Assembly (NCBI GenBank): GCA_022601195.1
Contig: JAHZIX010000023.1
Span: forward strand, 124,001 to 188,000
DNA from: Deltaproteobacteria bacterium
GTDB taxonomy: Bacteria > Acidobacteriota > Thermoanaerobaculia > Multivoradales > JAHZIX01
Direction: 5' to 3'
DNA length: 64,000 nt
Shown: positions 7,763-16,843 of the stretch, piece after piece
How the letters are laid out: each line of letters opens with the position of its first letter
Numbering within the stretch: the stretch's first letter is position 1
Translations under genes and position numbers: made by a program
Notes under the pieces: model-generated
Told to the model about the DNA's origin: nothing
Database searches by the model: none
What the model saw: the letters and a program-made list of their open reading frames with translations, nothing else

Positions 7763-10322
7763 CCTCGGGGAAGGGGCGTTCGTCGGGCAGCTCGTCTTCC
7801 GGATCGCCCTGAGTCGGGGGCGCATCGGCCAGGACGGCTATGCGAACGGGAGCTGCTGTGATCGAAGTGAGGGCCTCCAGTTGGCTATCCATCGCTTTCA
7901 GATTCCCGAGAGCGATCTCGGATTCCCCTGGTGCGATGGCCCTGAAGGTGACCCGGGCGAGAACTCCGTTTCCCCGCACGCCGTCAATCCTGCCAAGCCG
8001 GCTTGCCCCTACAGCCAAGGTGCCCTCTTCCGGCGAGTCGGTCAGCAGGGTGGCCTCACCGCTGCCGCCCAGGAAGTCTCCCTGCCGGACGTTTTCGACC
8101 GCTAGGATCGCTGGGTCGAAGACCAGATCCAAGGGCAGGTGGGACACCGGCGATTCGGCCTCGACTCTCACGAGCACCTGCACGGTATCCCCTGGAGCAA
8201 GTTCCGACTGGGTCGGGCTCAGCTCCACGCGAACACCGCGACCTGGGGGCTCGCCGGTAGCAGGAGCACTGTGACTGTCTGTGGCAGAGGTCAATAGAGT
8301 GGCCCCGGACTCCATCGCTGGCACTGGCATTTGAGGGATGGAGCTATCGTCGAGGAGGCTTTCCTCAATGTTATTCAGCCTATTCTTCTGTTCTTCTTCT
8401 TGCTGCTGACGGTTGTCTTGGAAGAAGCTGCCGGGAGTGGAAGTCGGAGCCAGATCGGTGCCTGGGATCTCTTCACCTTCCTTATCCTCGTCGTCGGCCC
8501 CTCCCTCTTGTAGTCCACGGGGTAGGCGTTGGAGGCGCCGGCGCAGCAGATCCTGAACCCGTTCTCGGTCGTCACTGCCGTCGAAAGGGCCTTCCACTTC
8601 AGATTCGACTCGAGGGCTGCCCCCCCGGAAGGTGATCTTTGACTCGGTGCCCACCCAGATCGGTAAGAGATCATCATCCGTAATGTTGGGAGTGCGAATG
8701 ATGTGAGGGGTCATGGTCAGAATCACATCCGTGCGACCGTTGGAGGTGTTGGAATTGCTGAATAGGCGGCCGAGAAGGGGGATATCAGAAAGACCCGGAA
8801 TGCCGCTTTCCGTCAGGATATCTTCCGAACGGATCAAGCCGGCCAGGAAGTTGGTCTCCCCATCCTTGAGGCGAATCACGGATTCGATGGTCCGCGTGCC
8901 GATGACCGGCTGCCTTTGTCCACCAGAGGCTTCCACGAAGCGGGCAATGTTGCTGACCTCGATGGTGACCTTGAGAGTGATTTCTTTGTTGTGGTGTACC
9001 CGCGGTTCGACCTCGATCTTGATGCCGACGTCGGTGTACTGAAAGGTGGTCAAGGGGACGATATTTCCGCCTTGGTTGTTGCCCGTATTGAACGTGGTCG
9101 TGGGGATCGGAACCCGTTCACCGATCAACAGTCGAGCCTTCTCGCCTTCGGTGATCCTCAGCTGGGGCTTGGCAAGGATTTCAGCCTGGGAATTGGATTT
9201 CATGAAGTTGTACATGAAATCGGGGATGGTGAAGGCCCAATTGTTACCGTTCAGGTCATCGAAATCCGACAGGCGCAGGGGAACGTTCTCACCGCCCAAG
9301 TCGAGGCTTTGGGAAATGGAATTACTGGAAAGCGTGAGGCCTAGATCCCGCAGTTTGGTGGTGTTTACCTGAAGGAGCTCAACGTTGACCACGACTTCGG
9401 ATTTCGCCTTGTCGTTGGATTCGATGATCTTCTCCGCCACCTTCACCTTGTCTGCGGTGTCCCGCAGGATGATCGCGTTGAGTTGTTCGTTAGTCGCGAT
9501 CTTCTTGGCATCCACCAGGCTCCGCAACATGGTCATCACCTGTTTGATGTCGGCGTTGGAGAGGAAAAACGTCTGGATGACCAGATCCTCGTAGTTGCGC
9601 CGATTCTGCGGGGTGTCCGCCACCACGATAATGGTGTGCTCGTCCTGTACCTTGTAGAAATGACCCGCGGCCCGCATGACAACTTCCAGGGCACCCTGGG
9701 CGGTGACCTCTTTCAGGGTGATAGAAAGTTCCTGGTCCTTGAGGTTTGGGTCGAAGAGGACATTGATGCCGAAGGCTTTGCCGAGGGCCCGATAGATGTC
9801 CTTGATGGAGGTTGGTGGTCCAAAGTCCAGATCGATGGGCTCGGTGGAACGGGGATTGAGGACGGGTGGTTGTGGCCTCGTTCCGCTGTTCCGTCTCTTC
9901 ATCTCCTCGAGGGTCTCTCCGGGCTCGCGTTGTTCCTCTTCGGCCTTGATTTCCTCGCGTACCCGCTCGAGTTCCGCCTGAGCGTATTGGTTGGTCGGAT
10001 CCAACTGGACAGCTTGCTGGTATTCCACCATCGCGCGGCGCCGGACGCCTGCTTCGTGATACTGCTTGCCCTTCTTGAAGTGTTCCTGGGAAGCATTGAT
10101 CTTGCTGCGCAAAAGAGCAGACCGGTAAGCCAGATTTTCTGGCTCGCTGGCAACGGCGTCCATGTAGTGCAATACAGCCTCATCCCAATCCTGCTTGCTC
10201 GAGGCAATCTCTGCCTTGCGAAAGCTCTGGTAACTGGAACAGCCGGCGAGGGTGCCTACGAGAAGCAGTAGAGCCAGCAATTGGCCCCCGGTTTGATTCT
10301 GTGTCCTTGATGTTCTTCTCAC
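7737..10322 (-). CDS. gspD: GspD/PilQ-family secretin with N-terminal TPR-like region and C-terminal cohesin-like domain
   Basis: Lipobox-like 'LAGCSSYQ'; secretin STN/N domains and 'VPIPTTTF...DVGIKIEVEPRVHHNKEITLKVTIEVS...ESVIRLKDGETNFLAGLIRSEDILTESGIPGLSDIPLLGRLF' secretin core; C-terminal 'VRVELSPTQSELAPGDTVQVLVRVEA...LDLVFDPAILAVENV...VTFRAIAPGESEIAL' cohesin-like. Confidence 0.92.
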   Translation of the reverse strand: MRRTSRTQNQTGGQLLALLLLVGTLAGCSSYQSFRKAEIASSKQDWDEAVLHYMDAVASEPENLAYRSALLRSKINASQEHFKKGKQYHEAGVRRRAMVEYQQAVQLDPTNQYAQAELERVREEIKAEEEQREPGETLEEMKRRNSGTRPQPPVLNPRSTEPIDLDFGPPTSIKDIYRALGKAFGINVLFDPNLKDQELSITLKEVTAQGALEVVMRAAGHFYKVQDEHTIIVVADTPQNRRNYEDLVIQTFFLSNADIKQVMTMLRSLVDAKKIATNEQLNAIILRDTADKVKVAEKIIESNDKAKSEVVVNVELLQVNTTKLRDLGLTLSSNSISQSLDLGGENVPLRLSDFDDLNGNNWAFTIPDFMYNFMKSNSQAEILAKPQLRITEGEKARLLIGERVPIPTTTFNTGNNQGGNIVPLTTFQYTDVGIKIEVEPRVHHNKEITLKVTIEVSNIARFVEASGGQRQPVIGTRTIESVIRLKDGETNFLAGLIRSEDILTESGIPGLSDIPLLGRLFSNSNTSNGRTDVILTMTPHIIRTPNITDDDLLPIWVGTESKITFRGGSPRVESEVEGPFDGSDDRERVQDLLRRRLQRLPRGLQEGGADDEDKEGEEIPGTDLAPTSTPGSFFQDNRQQQEEEQKNRLNNIEESLLDDSSIPQMPVPAMESGATLLTSATDSHSAPATGEPPGRGVRVELSPTQSELAPGDTVQVLVRVEAESPVSHLPLDLVFDPAILAVENVRQGDFLGGSGEATLLTDSPEEGTLAVGASRLGRIDGVRGNGVLARVTFRAIAPGESEIALGNLKAMDSQLEALTSITAAPVRIAVLADAPPTQGDPEDELPDERPFPEDDPQIGEP

Positions 10323-10323
10323 T

Positions 10324-10923
10324 TCAGCCCCCGGCCTTGAGTTGTTTTGCTTCGACCTCAGGAAAGTCGACGTACTCGATATATACGGATTCGAAGCCGA
10401 TTTTGGCTACTCGAAATTTACTGTCGATGACGGTGCCCTCTAGGGCGTTGAGGATTCCATTGCGATCCGAGAAAACGGCAATGCGCCGCCGCTTGGGCCC
10501 GAAGCTGCCCAGATACTCGAAGGAGATCGTTGGGACCCTCACTGGAGGCGGCCCGGTATCTACAGGTGCAGTTCTGCGTTGTTGTTGACGTGGCTGCACT
10601 TGCCGAACGGGCGGTGGCGGTGGTGGTGGCGGTGGAGGGACATAGAAGTCCCAGAGGTTCCTACCCGTCTCAAAGCTCGCTGCCTGAGGCTCTAGGGCTT
10701 CTAAATGAAGAATACGCGCCTCAGTGGCTTCCGCTTTGGGTTGACCTCCCCTGGAGCCACGCCCTCTTCGCCGAGAGCTCCGGCTCTGGGAACTGGATGG
10801 ACCGTCCAAGGTGGTCGAAGATGAAACAGACCTTCCCTGCGGTGCGAAGTTTTTCCACAGGATGACAGCGAAGACGGCTGCCAGGACCGTCAAGATGATC
10901 TTCTGGCGTCGAGCTTGGCTCAT
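10324..10923 (-). CDS. PilP-like/secretion-associated inner membrane protein with polyproline linker
   Basis: N-terminal TM helix 'KIILTVLAAVFAVILWKNF', polyproline 'VPPPPPPPPPPPVRQ', C-terminal small beta domain 'FEYLGSFGPKRRRIAVFSDRNGILNALEGTVIDSKFRVAKIGFESVYIEY'; position between pilO and secretin. Confidence 0.6.
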   Translation of the reverse strand: MSQARRQKIILTVLAAVFAVILWKNFAPQGRSVSSSTTLDGPSSSQSRSSRRRGRGSRGGQPKAEATEARILHLEALEPQAASFETGRNLWDFYVPPPPPPPPPPVRQVQPRQQQRRTAPVDTGPPPVRVPTISFEYLGSFGPKRRRIAVFSDRNGILNALEGTVIDSKFRVAKIGFESVYIEYVDFPEVEAKQLKAGG

Positions 10924-11552
10924 GTAGTGGTCTCCCCAGCGCCAACCTCGATGATCTCGACGTCCGGAGCTTCGATTTCGTCGATGGAGAACAGGGTGGA
11001 AATGCGCAGGCTGATTCTCAAGCTACCGCGAGATCCTCCCCCCTGCTCGTTGAGACTGATCTCATCGAGAATCAGAAAGGAAGGAGTCAGCTCGAGAGCG
11101 TTGATCAACCTCCTTAGGTCCTCATATCGACCCGCGACGGAGAAAACGAAACTCTTCTGTTGGAGCCCAAAATCCTGGAAGCTCTGCTCCGGATAGGAAA
11201 CGGAATTGGGTTCCAGGCCGCTCTCCCGAGCCAGTTCCCGGACCTCGCTGACGATGGCGGTGAGTCGCTGTTGCTGAGTCGCCAGACGGAGGCTGTACAT
11301 CTCCTGAATCCGCTGCTGACTCTCGCTTGCCTGGTTCTCGAAAGCCTGCAAATTCGCCGTTTCCTGGGCCAGAGAATTTTCTCGTTCGAGCTGGCCGGAA
11401 AGGCGATCCCGGAGAAGGCTGACCTGATCTCCAAGGCCGGCTCCATGGTAGTAGGCCCAAGCACCCAGATTGAGGAAGAAAAAGACCAATGGTGGGATCC
11501 AAAGCCAAGCTTTGGTCCTCCAAATCTGCGATTTTCCTCGAGGACTACTCAT
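10920..11552 (-). CDS. pilO: PilO-like (GspM-type) pilus assembly protein
   Basis: Single N-terminal TM, coiled coil, ferredoxin-like C-terminus 'FSVAGRYEDLRRLINALELTPSFLILDEISLNEQ'; position after PilN. Confidence 0.8.
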   Translation of the reverse strand: MSSPRGKSQIWRTKAWLWIPPLVFFFLNLGAWAYYHGAGLGDQVSLLRDRLSGQLERENSLAQETANLQAFENQASESQQRIQEMYSLRLATQQQRLTAIVSEVRELARESGLEPNSVSYPEQSFQDFGLQQKSFVFSVAGRYEDLRRLINALELTPSFLILDEISLNEQGGGSRGSLRISLRISTLFSIDEIEAPDVEIIEVGAGETTT

Positions 11553-12793
11553 TGGATCTCCAGGGGAGCTGAGGCCGAAGGCCGGCGGGGAGTGGGTTGC
11601 TCGGCAGGCCTGTCGTCTTCCCGATCCGGTAGGGACGGTTCTGTCCGATCTGGGCCTTGGGGAGGCTCCGGAGGCCTGCGAGGACGTCTGCGGTCGGTGC
11701 CTCTGGTTCCTCGGGTGAGGGGATTCGAGTCGGTTTGGGCTCCCGGGTTGGATGCCCCTCCGGAGGTGCCTCCGATGGGAAGTCCCACCGTGAGCCCCTG
11801 CTGGGGAACTCCCCCACTCCTAGGATTGGTCAATTGTCGTCGGTTGGAACTCCCAGTTCTAGGTCTCGAAGAGCCGGGCCGCGAACGGCTCGAAGTGCGG
11901 TTGTCTCGCCCTCCGGACCGGTCTCTTCCCGCGACCGCTTCGCCGAGCTCCCGAGGTAAAACCCCGTCCGAAACGTCTCCGCTGGACGGGGTCGTACTAC
12001 TAGCTCCCAATCGAACCGGGCCAGCTTCTGCCCGCTGGGGCGATCCGGCCGCCAAGGGGCTGGAAGAGCTCGGCAGCCCGGTTCTGGTCTGGCTCGGCTC
12101 CCTGGAAGGACCTCCTCCAGCCTCGCGACCGGTGTTCTCTCCCTCTCCTGAGCTGGCGACAATAATCTTTTCCGAACTGGCCTGCCTGTCCGGAAAATAC
12201 AACACCGAAATTTGAAACCGTAGAAGTCCCTGCTGGTTCGCATCGCTGAGCAGGCGAGGCCGTTCGAAAGAGGGGTGCTCGAAAAGACGGTCGATGAATT
12301 CGAGCTCAGCTTCCACGGTCTTGGCTTCTCCCACGATACCTAGGACAGCTCGGTCGCCGAGGGGCTCACCCGCCTCAACCTCTTCCACTTCTCCAAATTC
12401 CGATCCGAGGCCTTCCGGTCTGGGGGACAGCGTGTTCAGCCGAACGTCGGCCGGCAAAACCTCTGCCAGGCGATCGAAGAGGTGACTCCAGGAGAAGGTG
12501 CGTTCAGCGATCTTGCGGTTCAGAAAGTCGACTTGGTCATTTTGTTGAAAGAGATCGAAGCTGTTGAGGGAAGCCTTGAGCCTGGCGACTTCCTTCTCCT
12601 GGTCGGCGACTCGAAGCTCGGCTTCGGTGAGCTCAGCCCGTCGCTCCTCGGAGCCGGAGAAGAATCTCCAATACTGAGCCAGATTGGCGACCAGCAATAG
12701 ACAGCCCAGGATCCCCAACGCGATGGCCAGCCGTGTGACCGGTCTGGTGTTGAGGAAGGGTCGCTGGGAAAGATTGAGGTCAGGGGTTCTCAC
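11549..12793 (-). CDS. pilN: PilN-like pilus assembly protein with long low-complexity C-terminal tail
   Basis: GTG start at 12793 gives 'MRTPDLNLSQRPFLNTRPVTRLAIALGILGCLLLVANLAQYWRF'; PilN-like TM, coiled coil and 'LFDRLAEVLPADVRLNTLSPRPEG'; overlaps pilM stop. Confidence 0.82.
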   Translation of the reverse strand: MRTPDLNLSQRPFLNTRPVTRLAIALGILGCLLLVANLAQYWRFFSGSEERRAELTEAELRVADQEKEVARLKASLNSFDLFQQNDQVDFLNRKIAERTFSWSHLFDRLAEVLPADVRLNTLSPRPEGLGSEFGEVEEVEAGEPLGDRAVLGIVGEAKTVEAELEFIDRLFEHPSFERPRLLSDANQQGLLRFQISVLYFPDRQASSEKIIVASSGEGENTGREAGGGPSREPSQTRTGLPSSSSPLAAGSPQRAEAGPVRLGASSTTPSSGDVSDGVLPRELGEAVAGRDRSGGRDNRTSSRSRPGSSRPRTGSSNRRQLTNPRSGGVPQQGLTVGLPIGGTSGGASNPGAQTDSNPLTRGTRGTDRRRPRRPPEPPQGPDRTEPSLPDREDDRPAEQPTPRRPSASAPLEIQ

Positions 12794-13749
12794 GCGACCT
12801 CCTGGCGACTGGCTCCCAGCATGGGGGCGATCTCGAGAAAGCTCTCCGCAGAATCCGCTTCTTGCTTCGAGATCTGTACCGACAAAGCCGGCAGATGAGC
12901 TTCGCTCAGGGCTTCCGTTCGGCTCTCGAGACCGTTTTCCACCCATTCCTGCCAGGGATCTTCCACCGCCGGAGACTTAACAAGGAGGTTCAGGTCCAAT
13001 GTCGTGCCCGGGAACCGCTCAGCGAGAAAGCTGCGAGTGAGTCTCAAGTCGTGAATCGCTCTTTGCTGTCGCAACTCGTAGGGTAGTTCCGGGTCTGCAG
13101 ATTTGAAACGGTGCAGGATCGGTTCGCCTCGCCGAGAAAAAAGCAGAGTGTAGCCAGCTGGCTCGACCACAACAAGGCCGAGGAGGGGGCGATCGACGAC
13201 TTCGGTAGAAAGGGAGGCGAGCAGCGACAGACTGAGGTTGGCGATTCTTCCAAGGCGGATTCCAGCTTCCTGAAACAACCTTTCCTGCTGAGCCAACAAG
13301 GTCTCCAAGGCAAAACCCAGCAAGGCTCTATTGGGTTCTTCCTGGTTCGCCAGAGGAGAAACCTCGGTACCTCGAAGCCGGAGCTCATCGACCCGGAAGG
13401 GAACCAGTCGCTTGAGTTTCCAGCGCAGCACGGCATCCAGGTCCTGTGGGTCTGCCGGCAACTCGCCGACTTCCGTAAAGGCGAGCCTCAGCCAGGCATC
13501 GGGGAGAACCAGCGAGGCCTCTGCGATGGGAACTTCCACCCTTGAGATCAAGCCCTTGAGGAGCTCTCCAAACCCAGCCTCGTCTCGCAAGGGGCCGCCG
13601 AGCAGGCCTGGGAGGAAAGCTTCCCCAGGTAGGTCGACGGAGTTGTAGGTTTCGAAAGCGTAGGTTCCAGCCTTGACCCGAAAGCGGCCATAGGCGAGTC
13701 GCTCGGCATCCAGGCTGAAGACATGGGGGGGCGCCGCGATGGGCGTCAT
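12790..13749 (-). CDS. pilM: PilM-like actin-fold pilus assembly ATPase
   Basis: Position between pilB and pilN; 'VLPDAWLRLAFTEVGELPADPQDLDAVLRWKLKRLVPFRVDELRL' typical of PilM/GspL-like; start could be upstream (ORF opens 13794). Confidence 0.78.
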   Translation of the reverse strand: MTPIAAPPHVFSLDAERLAYGRFRVKAGTYAFETYNSVDLPGEAFLPGLLGGPLRDEAGFGELLKGLISRVEVPIAEASLVLPDAWLRLAFTEVGELPADPQDLDAVLRWKLKRLVPFRVDELRLRGTEVSPLANQEEPNRALLGFALETLLAQQERLFQEAGIRLGRIANLSLSLLASLSTEVVDRPLLGLVVVEPAGYTLLFSRRGEPILHRFKSADPELPYELRQQRAIHDLRLTRSFLAERFPGTTLDLNLLVKSPAVEDPWQEWVENGLESRTEALSEAHLPALSVQISKQEADSAESFLEIAPMLGASRQEVA

Positions 13750-13762
13750 CCCTGCTAGCCGC

Positions 13763-15400
13763 TTAATCCACGAAGGTAACTTTGTTGACTTCACGTAGAG
13801 TCGTCACTCCCTGAAAAACTTTGTCGAGGGCAGTTTCCCTCAGGAATCGCATTCCCTCTGCTCGGGCGGTCCGCTTGATTTCGGAGCCGGGCCGGCGAGC
13901 CAGAATCAGCTCGCGAATATGATCGGATAGGTCGAGAAGCTCGGAGACCGCCAAACGGCCATAGAACCCTGTGCCATTGCATTCGATACAGCCGGCACCC
14001 TCATAGAAGGTGTAGTCGGCGTAGATCTCCGGGTCAAGGCCGCTTTCATCGAGGAGTTGCGGAGAAGCCTTGGCCGGACGTTTGCAGTGCTGGCAAATCT
14101 GACGAACCAGCCTCTGGGCTAGAACGCAATTGAGAGCCGAGACGAAATTGTACAGGTCGACCTTCATGTTGAGAAAGCGCCCGAGAACGTCGATGACGTT
14201 GTTGGCGTGAACCGTGGTGAAGACCAAGTGGCCGGTCAGCGCCGATTGAATGGCGATCTGGGCGGTCTCTTCGTCTCGAATCTCACCGACCATGATCTTG
14301 TCCGGATCGTGGCGCAGAATCGATCTCAGGCCGCGAGCGAAGGTCAAGCCTTTCTTCTCGTTGACGGGGATTTGGGTGATTCCCTTGAGCTGGTACTCGA
14401 CGGGGTCTTCGATGGTGATGATCTTGTCTTCGGCGCTTTGAATCTCCGAGAGGCAGGCATAGAGGCTGGTCGTTTTTCCGGAGCCCGTGGGACCGGTGAC
14501 CAATACCATGCCGTAGGGCTCGCGAGTGAACTTCCTCAGCTTCTTCAGAGTCTCGTCGTCGAATCCGAGGATGTCCAGCCGGAGACTCTTGAATTCCTTG
14601 TTCATCGACTCTTTGTCGAGAATACGGATGACCGAGTCCTCGCCGTGAACGGAAGGCATGATGGAGACGCGAAAGTCGATGGTTCGGCCACCCATGCGCA
14701 GCTTGAAGCGGCCATCTTGGGGAATACGCTTTTCTGCGATATCCAGCTCCGCCATGACTTTGATACGGCTGATGATGGTCTGGTGGTGCCGTTTGTCGAT
14801 GGGTTCCATCGCCTGGTAGAGAACGCCATCAATACGGTATTTGATGATGACTTCGGTGTCTCGGGTCTCGATGTGGATGTCGCTAGCCCGGCGCTGAATC
14901 GCATTGAAAAGGGTGGAGTCGACCAGCTTGATGATCGGGCTGGTATCGGCGCTGATGCGGTCGATGGACAGCACCTCTTCGCCATCCTCGTCCTCTTGAA
15001 CCAGTTGCAGACGAAAATCTTCACTGGCTTCGTCGAGGACCCGCTGGGCGCTCTCCGATTTCTGCAAGATCTCGTCAATATCCGAGGGGACGCCTACTTT
15101 TGCTTCCACTGGGGTGGATAGAAGCAATTCCAACTCGTCGATCTTGACGACATTAGAGGGGTCTGCCATCACCACCGACAGACGCCCCGGAAGTTGTGCT
15201 TCCGGGATGAACTGGTACCTCAGCATGAGGTCGAAGGGAACCCGTCGGAGAAGATCGTTGTCGATGCGCAGTTGGTGAACGTCCACAAACTCGAGGCCAT
15301 AACGGCGCGCCAGGGCTTGGGCATCTTGCCGCTCGGCATGGAGGCGAGCTTCGGCCTCCTCGAGGGTTTCTGCCAGTGGGGTCTGTGTTTCCGTAACCAT
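13763..15400 (-). CDS. pilB: GspE/PilB-family assembly ATPase
   Basis: Walker A 'GPTGSGKTTSLYA', Asp box 'ITIEDPVEYQLKGITQIPVN', 'LRSILRHDPDKIMVGEIRDEETAQIAIQSALTGHLVFTTVHAN', tetracysteine 'CQHC...CIEC'. Confidence 0.96.
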   Translation of the reverse strand: MVTETQTPLAETLEEAEARLHAERQDAQALARRYGLEFVDVHQLRIDNDLLRRVPFDLMLRYQFIPEAQLPGRLSVVMADPSNVVKIDELELLLSTPVEAKVGVPSDIDEILQKSESAQRVLDEASEDFRLQLVQEDEDGEEVLSIDRISADTSPIIKLVDSTLFNAIQRRASDIHIETRDTEVIIKYRIDGVLYQAMEPIDKRHHQTIISRIKVMAELDIAEKRIPQDGRFKLRMGGRTIDFRVSIMPSVHGEDSVIRILDKESMNKEFKSLRLDILGFDDETLKKLRKFTREPYGMVLVTGPTGSGKTTSLYACLSEIQSAEDKIITIEDPVEYQLKGITQIPVNEKKGLTFARGLRSILRHDPDKIMVGEIRDEETAQIAIQSALTGHLVFTTVHANNVIDVLGRFLNMKVDLYNFVSALNCVLAQRLVRQICQHCKRPAKASPQLLDESGLDPEIYADYTFYEGAGCIECNGTGFYGRLAVSELLDLSDHIRELILARRPGSEIKRTARAEGMRFLRETALDKVFQGVTTLREVNKVTFVD

Positions 15401-15553
15401 GACTGCTATTCGCTCCCCAAAACCAAAACACTACGCCAAAAAACGGCGTAGGAAGCGGTCGGGAGGGCCTCCCCCTCAGCCGTTTCCAGCCGGAGAGGCT
15501 CTCTCTTTCTAACGGTTCTCACCGCAGTTTCGTCTAGTGACCACGCTCTTTAG

Positions 15554-15604
15554 TCTCTCGTCTCGACCTGTCTCTCGTCTCGATCTATCTCTGGTCTCGA
15601 TCTA
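15554..15604. repeat. Three tandem 17-bp repeats (TCTCTCGTCTCGACCTG / TCTCTCGTCTCGATCTA / TCTCTGGTCTCGATCTA)
   Basis: Read directly from sequence; located between pilC 3' end and pilB 5' end. Confidence 0.9.
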
Positions 15605-15608
15605 TCGT

Positions 15609-16823
15609 CTACTGAACCTGCGTGATAACGCTGAACATGGGCAGGTAGATGGAGATCAACAACAACCCGATGATCCCCCCCATGAAGACCAGCAGAACCG
15701 GCTCCACCAAGGAGAGTAATCGTTGGGTTTGGGTTTCCACCTGCTCGTCCAGAAAATCGGCTACGGAATTGAGCATCTCATCCAGTGCGCCGGTTGCCTC
15801 ACCGACTTTGATCATGTCGATGGCCATGTCGGTGACGCTGTTGGTTTCTTCTAGAGCACTGTGGAAAGACTGTCCCTGGCGAACTTTCTCGACGGTCGGA
15901 TGCATCCTGTCTCGCAAGAAGGCATTGCCGATCCCCGCGACAGCGATCTCCATGGCAGACACCAACGGAATACCTCCGGAGAGCAAGGTCGCCAGAGCCC
16001 GGCCGAATTCCGCCAAACCAAAGCGATGAAGAATCGGCCCAACCACCGGGATCTTCAACCTTAACCGATCGAATGTAATGGCTCCACTCGGGGTTTTCCT
16101 CCACTGTTGAAAGAAGAAGAAACCCACCGCTGAGGAGATAAGAATCAACAGAGCATTCTCCCGCAGACCACTCGCGACACCGAGGGTGATTTTGGTAATC
16201 AGGGGCAACTCGGCATTCATATCCTGGTAGAAGGAGGTGAATTTGGGAATCACGAAGAGTGCCATGATCAATAGCATGGCCAAGGATAGAAGAATGAGTA
16301 CCGACGGATAGGCCAGGGCGGAGACAATTTTCCGACGGGCCGAGCTCACCAGCTGTAGGTAGCGAGTGAAGCGTCGGATGACATTTTCCATTTCTCCGCT
16401 GCGTTCCCCGGCTTTTAGGGAGGAAGCATAGAGGCGGGGAAAGACGTCGCCGTAGGAGGCAAAGGCATCGGAGAGGTTCTCACCGGACTTGACTCGGTCG
16501 CGAATATCTCGCATCACTGGGCCCATGTGCGGATCGCTCATCCGTTCCAGCATCATGTCCAGAGCTTGGAGCAAGGGAAGGCCAGCGCGCAGCAAGGCTG
16601 CTAGTTCCTGGTTGAAAATCAGGAATTTCTCTGTTGGAACCTTCTTCAGCCCTCGGCCAAACGAGGGCAAGGAAAGCTTGCCGAGCAGTCCGGACCTCTG
16701 GATAGCGAATACGTGGTAGCCGCGGCGCTCCAGCTCCGACTGCAATGAACGCTCGTCCCGGCCCTGGTGGCGTTCCTCGATGATCTGCCCCTCCGGGGTG
16801 CCCAGGCGACAAACGAATTGCAT
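15609..16823 (-). CDS. pilC: GspF/PilC inner-membrane platform protein
   Basis: 'FNQELAALLRAGLPLLQALDMM', 'PRLYASSLKAGERSGEMENVIRRFTRYLQ', 'EFGRALATLLSGGIPLVSAMEIA', 'MIKVGEATGALDEMLNSVADFLDEQVE'. Confidence 0.96.
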   Translation of the reverse strand: MQFVCRLGTPEGQIIEERHQGRDERSLQSELERRGYHVFAIQRSGLLGKLSLPSFGRGLKKVPTEKFLIFNQELAALLRAGLPLLQALDMMLERMSDPHMGPVMRDIRDRVKSGENLSDAFASYGDVFPRLYASSLKAGERSGEMENVIRRFTRYLQLVSSARRKIVSALAYPSVLILLSLAMLLIMALFVIPKFTSFYQDMNAELPLITKITLGVASGLRENALLILISSAVGFFFFQQWRKTPSGAITFDRLRLKIPVVGPILHRFGLAEFGRALATLLSGGIPLVSAMEIAVAGIGNAFLRDRMHPTVEKVRQGQSFHSALEETNSVTDMAIDMIKVGEATGALDEMLNSVADFLDEQVETQTQRLLSLVEPVLLVFMGGIIGLLLISIYLPMFSVITQVQ

Positions 16824-16843
16824 AGGTGTTCCCTTTCTCGACC

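Noticed and set aside
9483-10271. 262-aa plus-strand ORF over the secretin gene
   Set aside because: Antisense shadow of a clear secretin coding sequence
11160-12215. 351-aa plus-strand ORF over pilO/pilN
   Set aside because: Antisense shadow of the low-complexity PilN tail and PilO; Ser/Pro/Arg composition follows from the opposite strand
14207-15121. 304-aa plus-strand ORF antisense to pilB
   Set aside because: Entirely opposite the highly conserved PilB ATPase; no recognisable domain; high-GC antisense open frame
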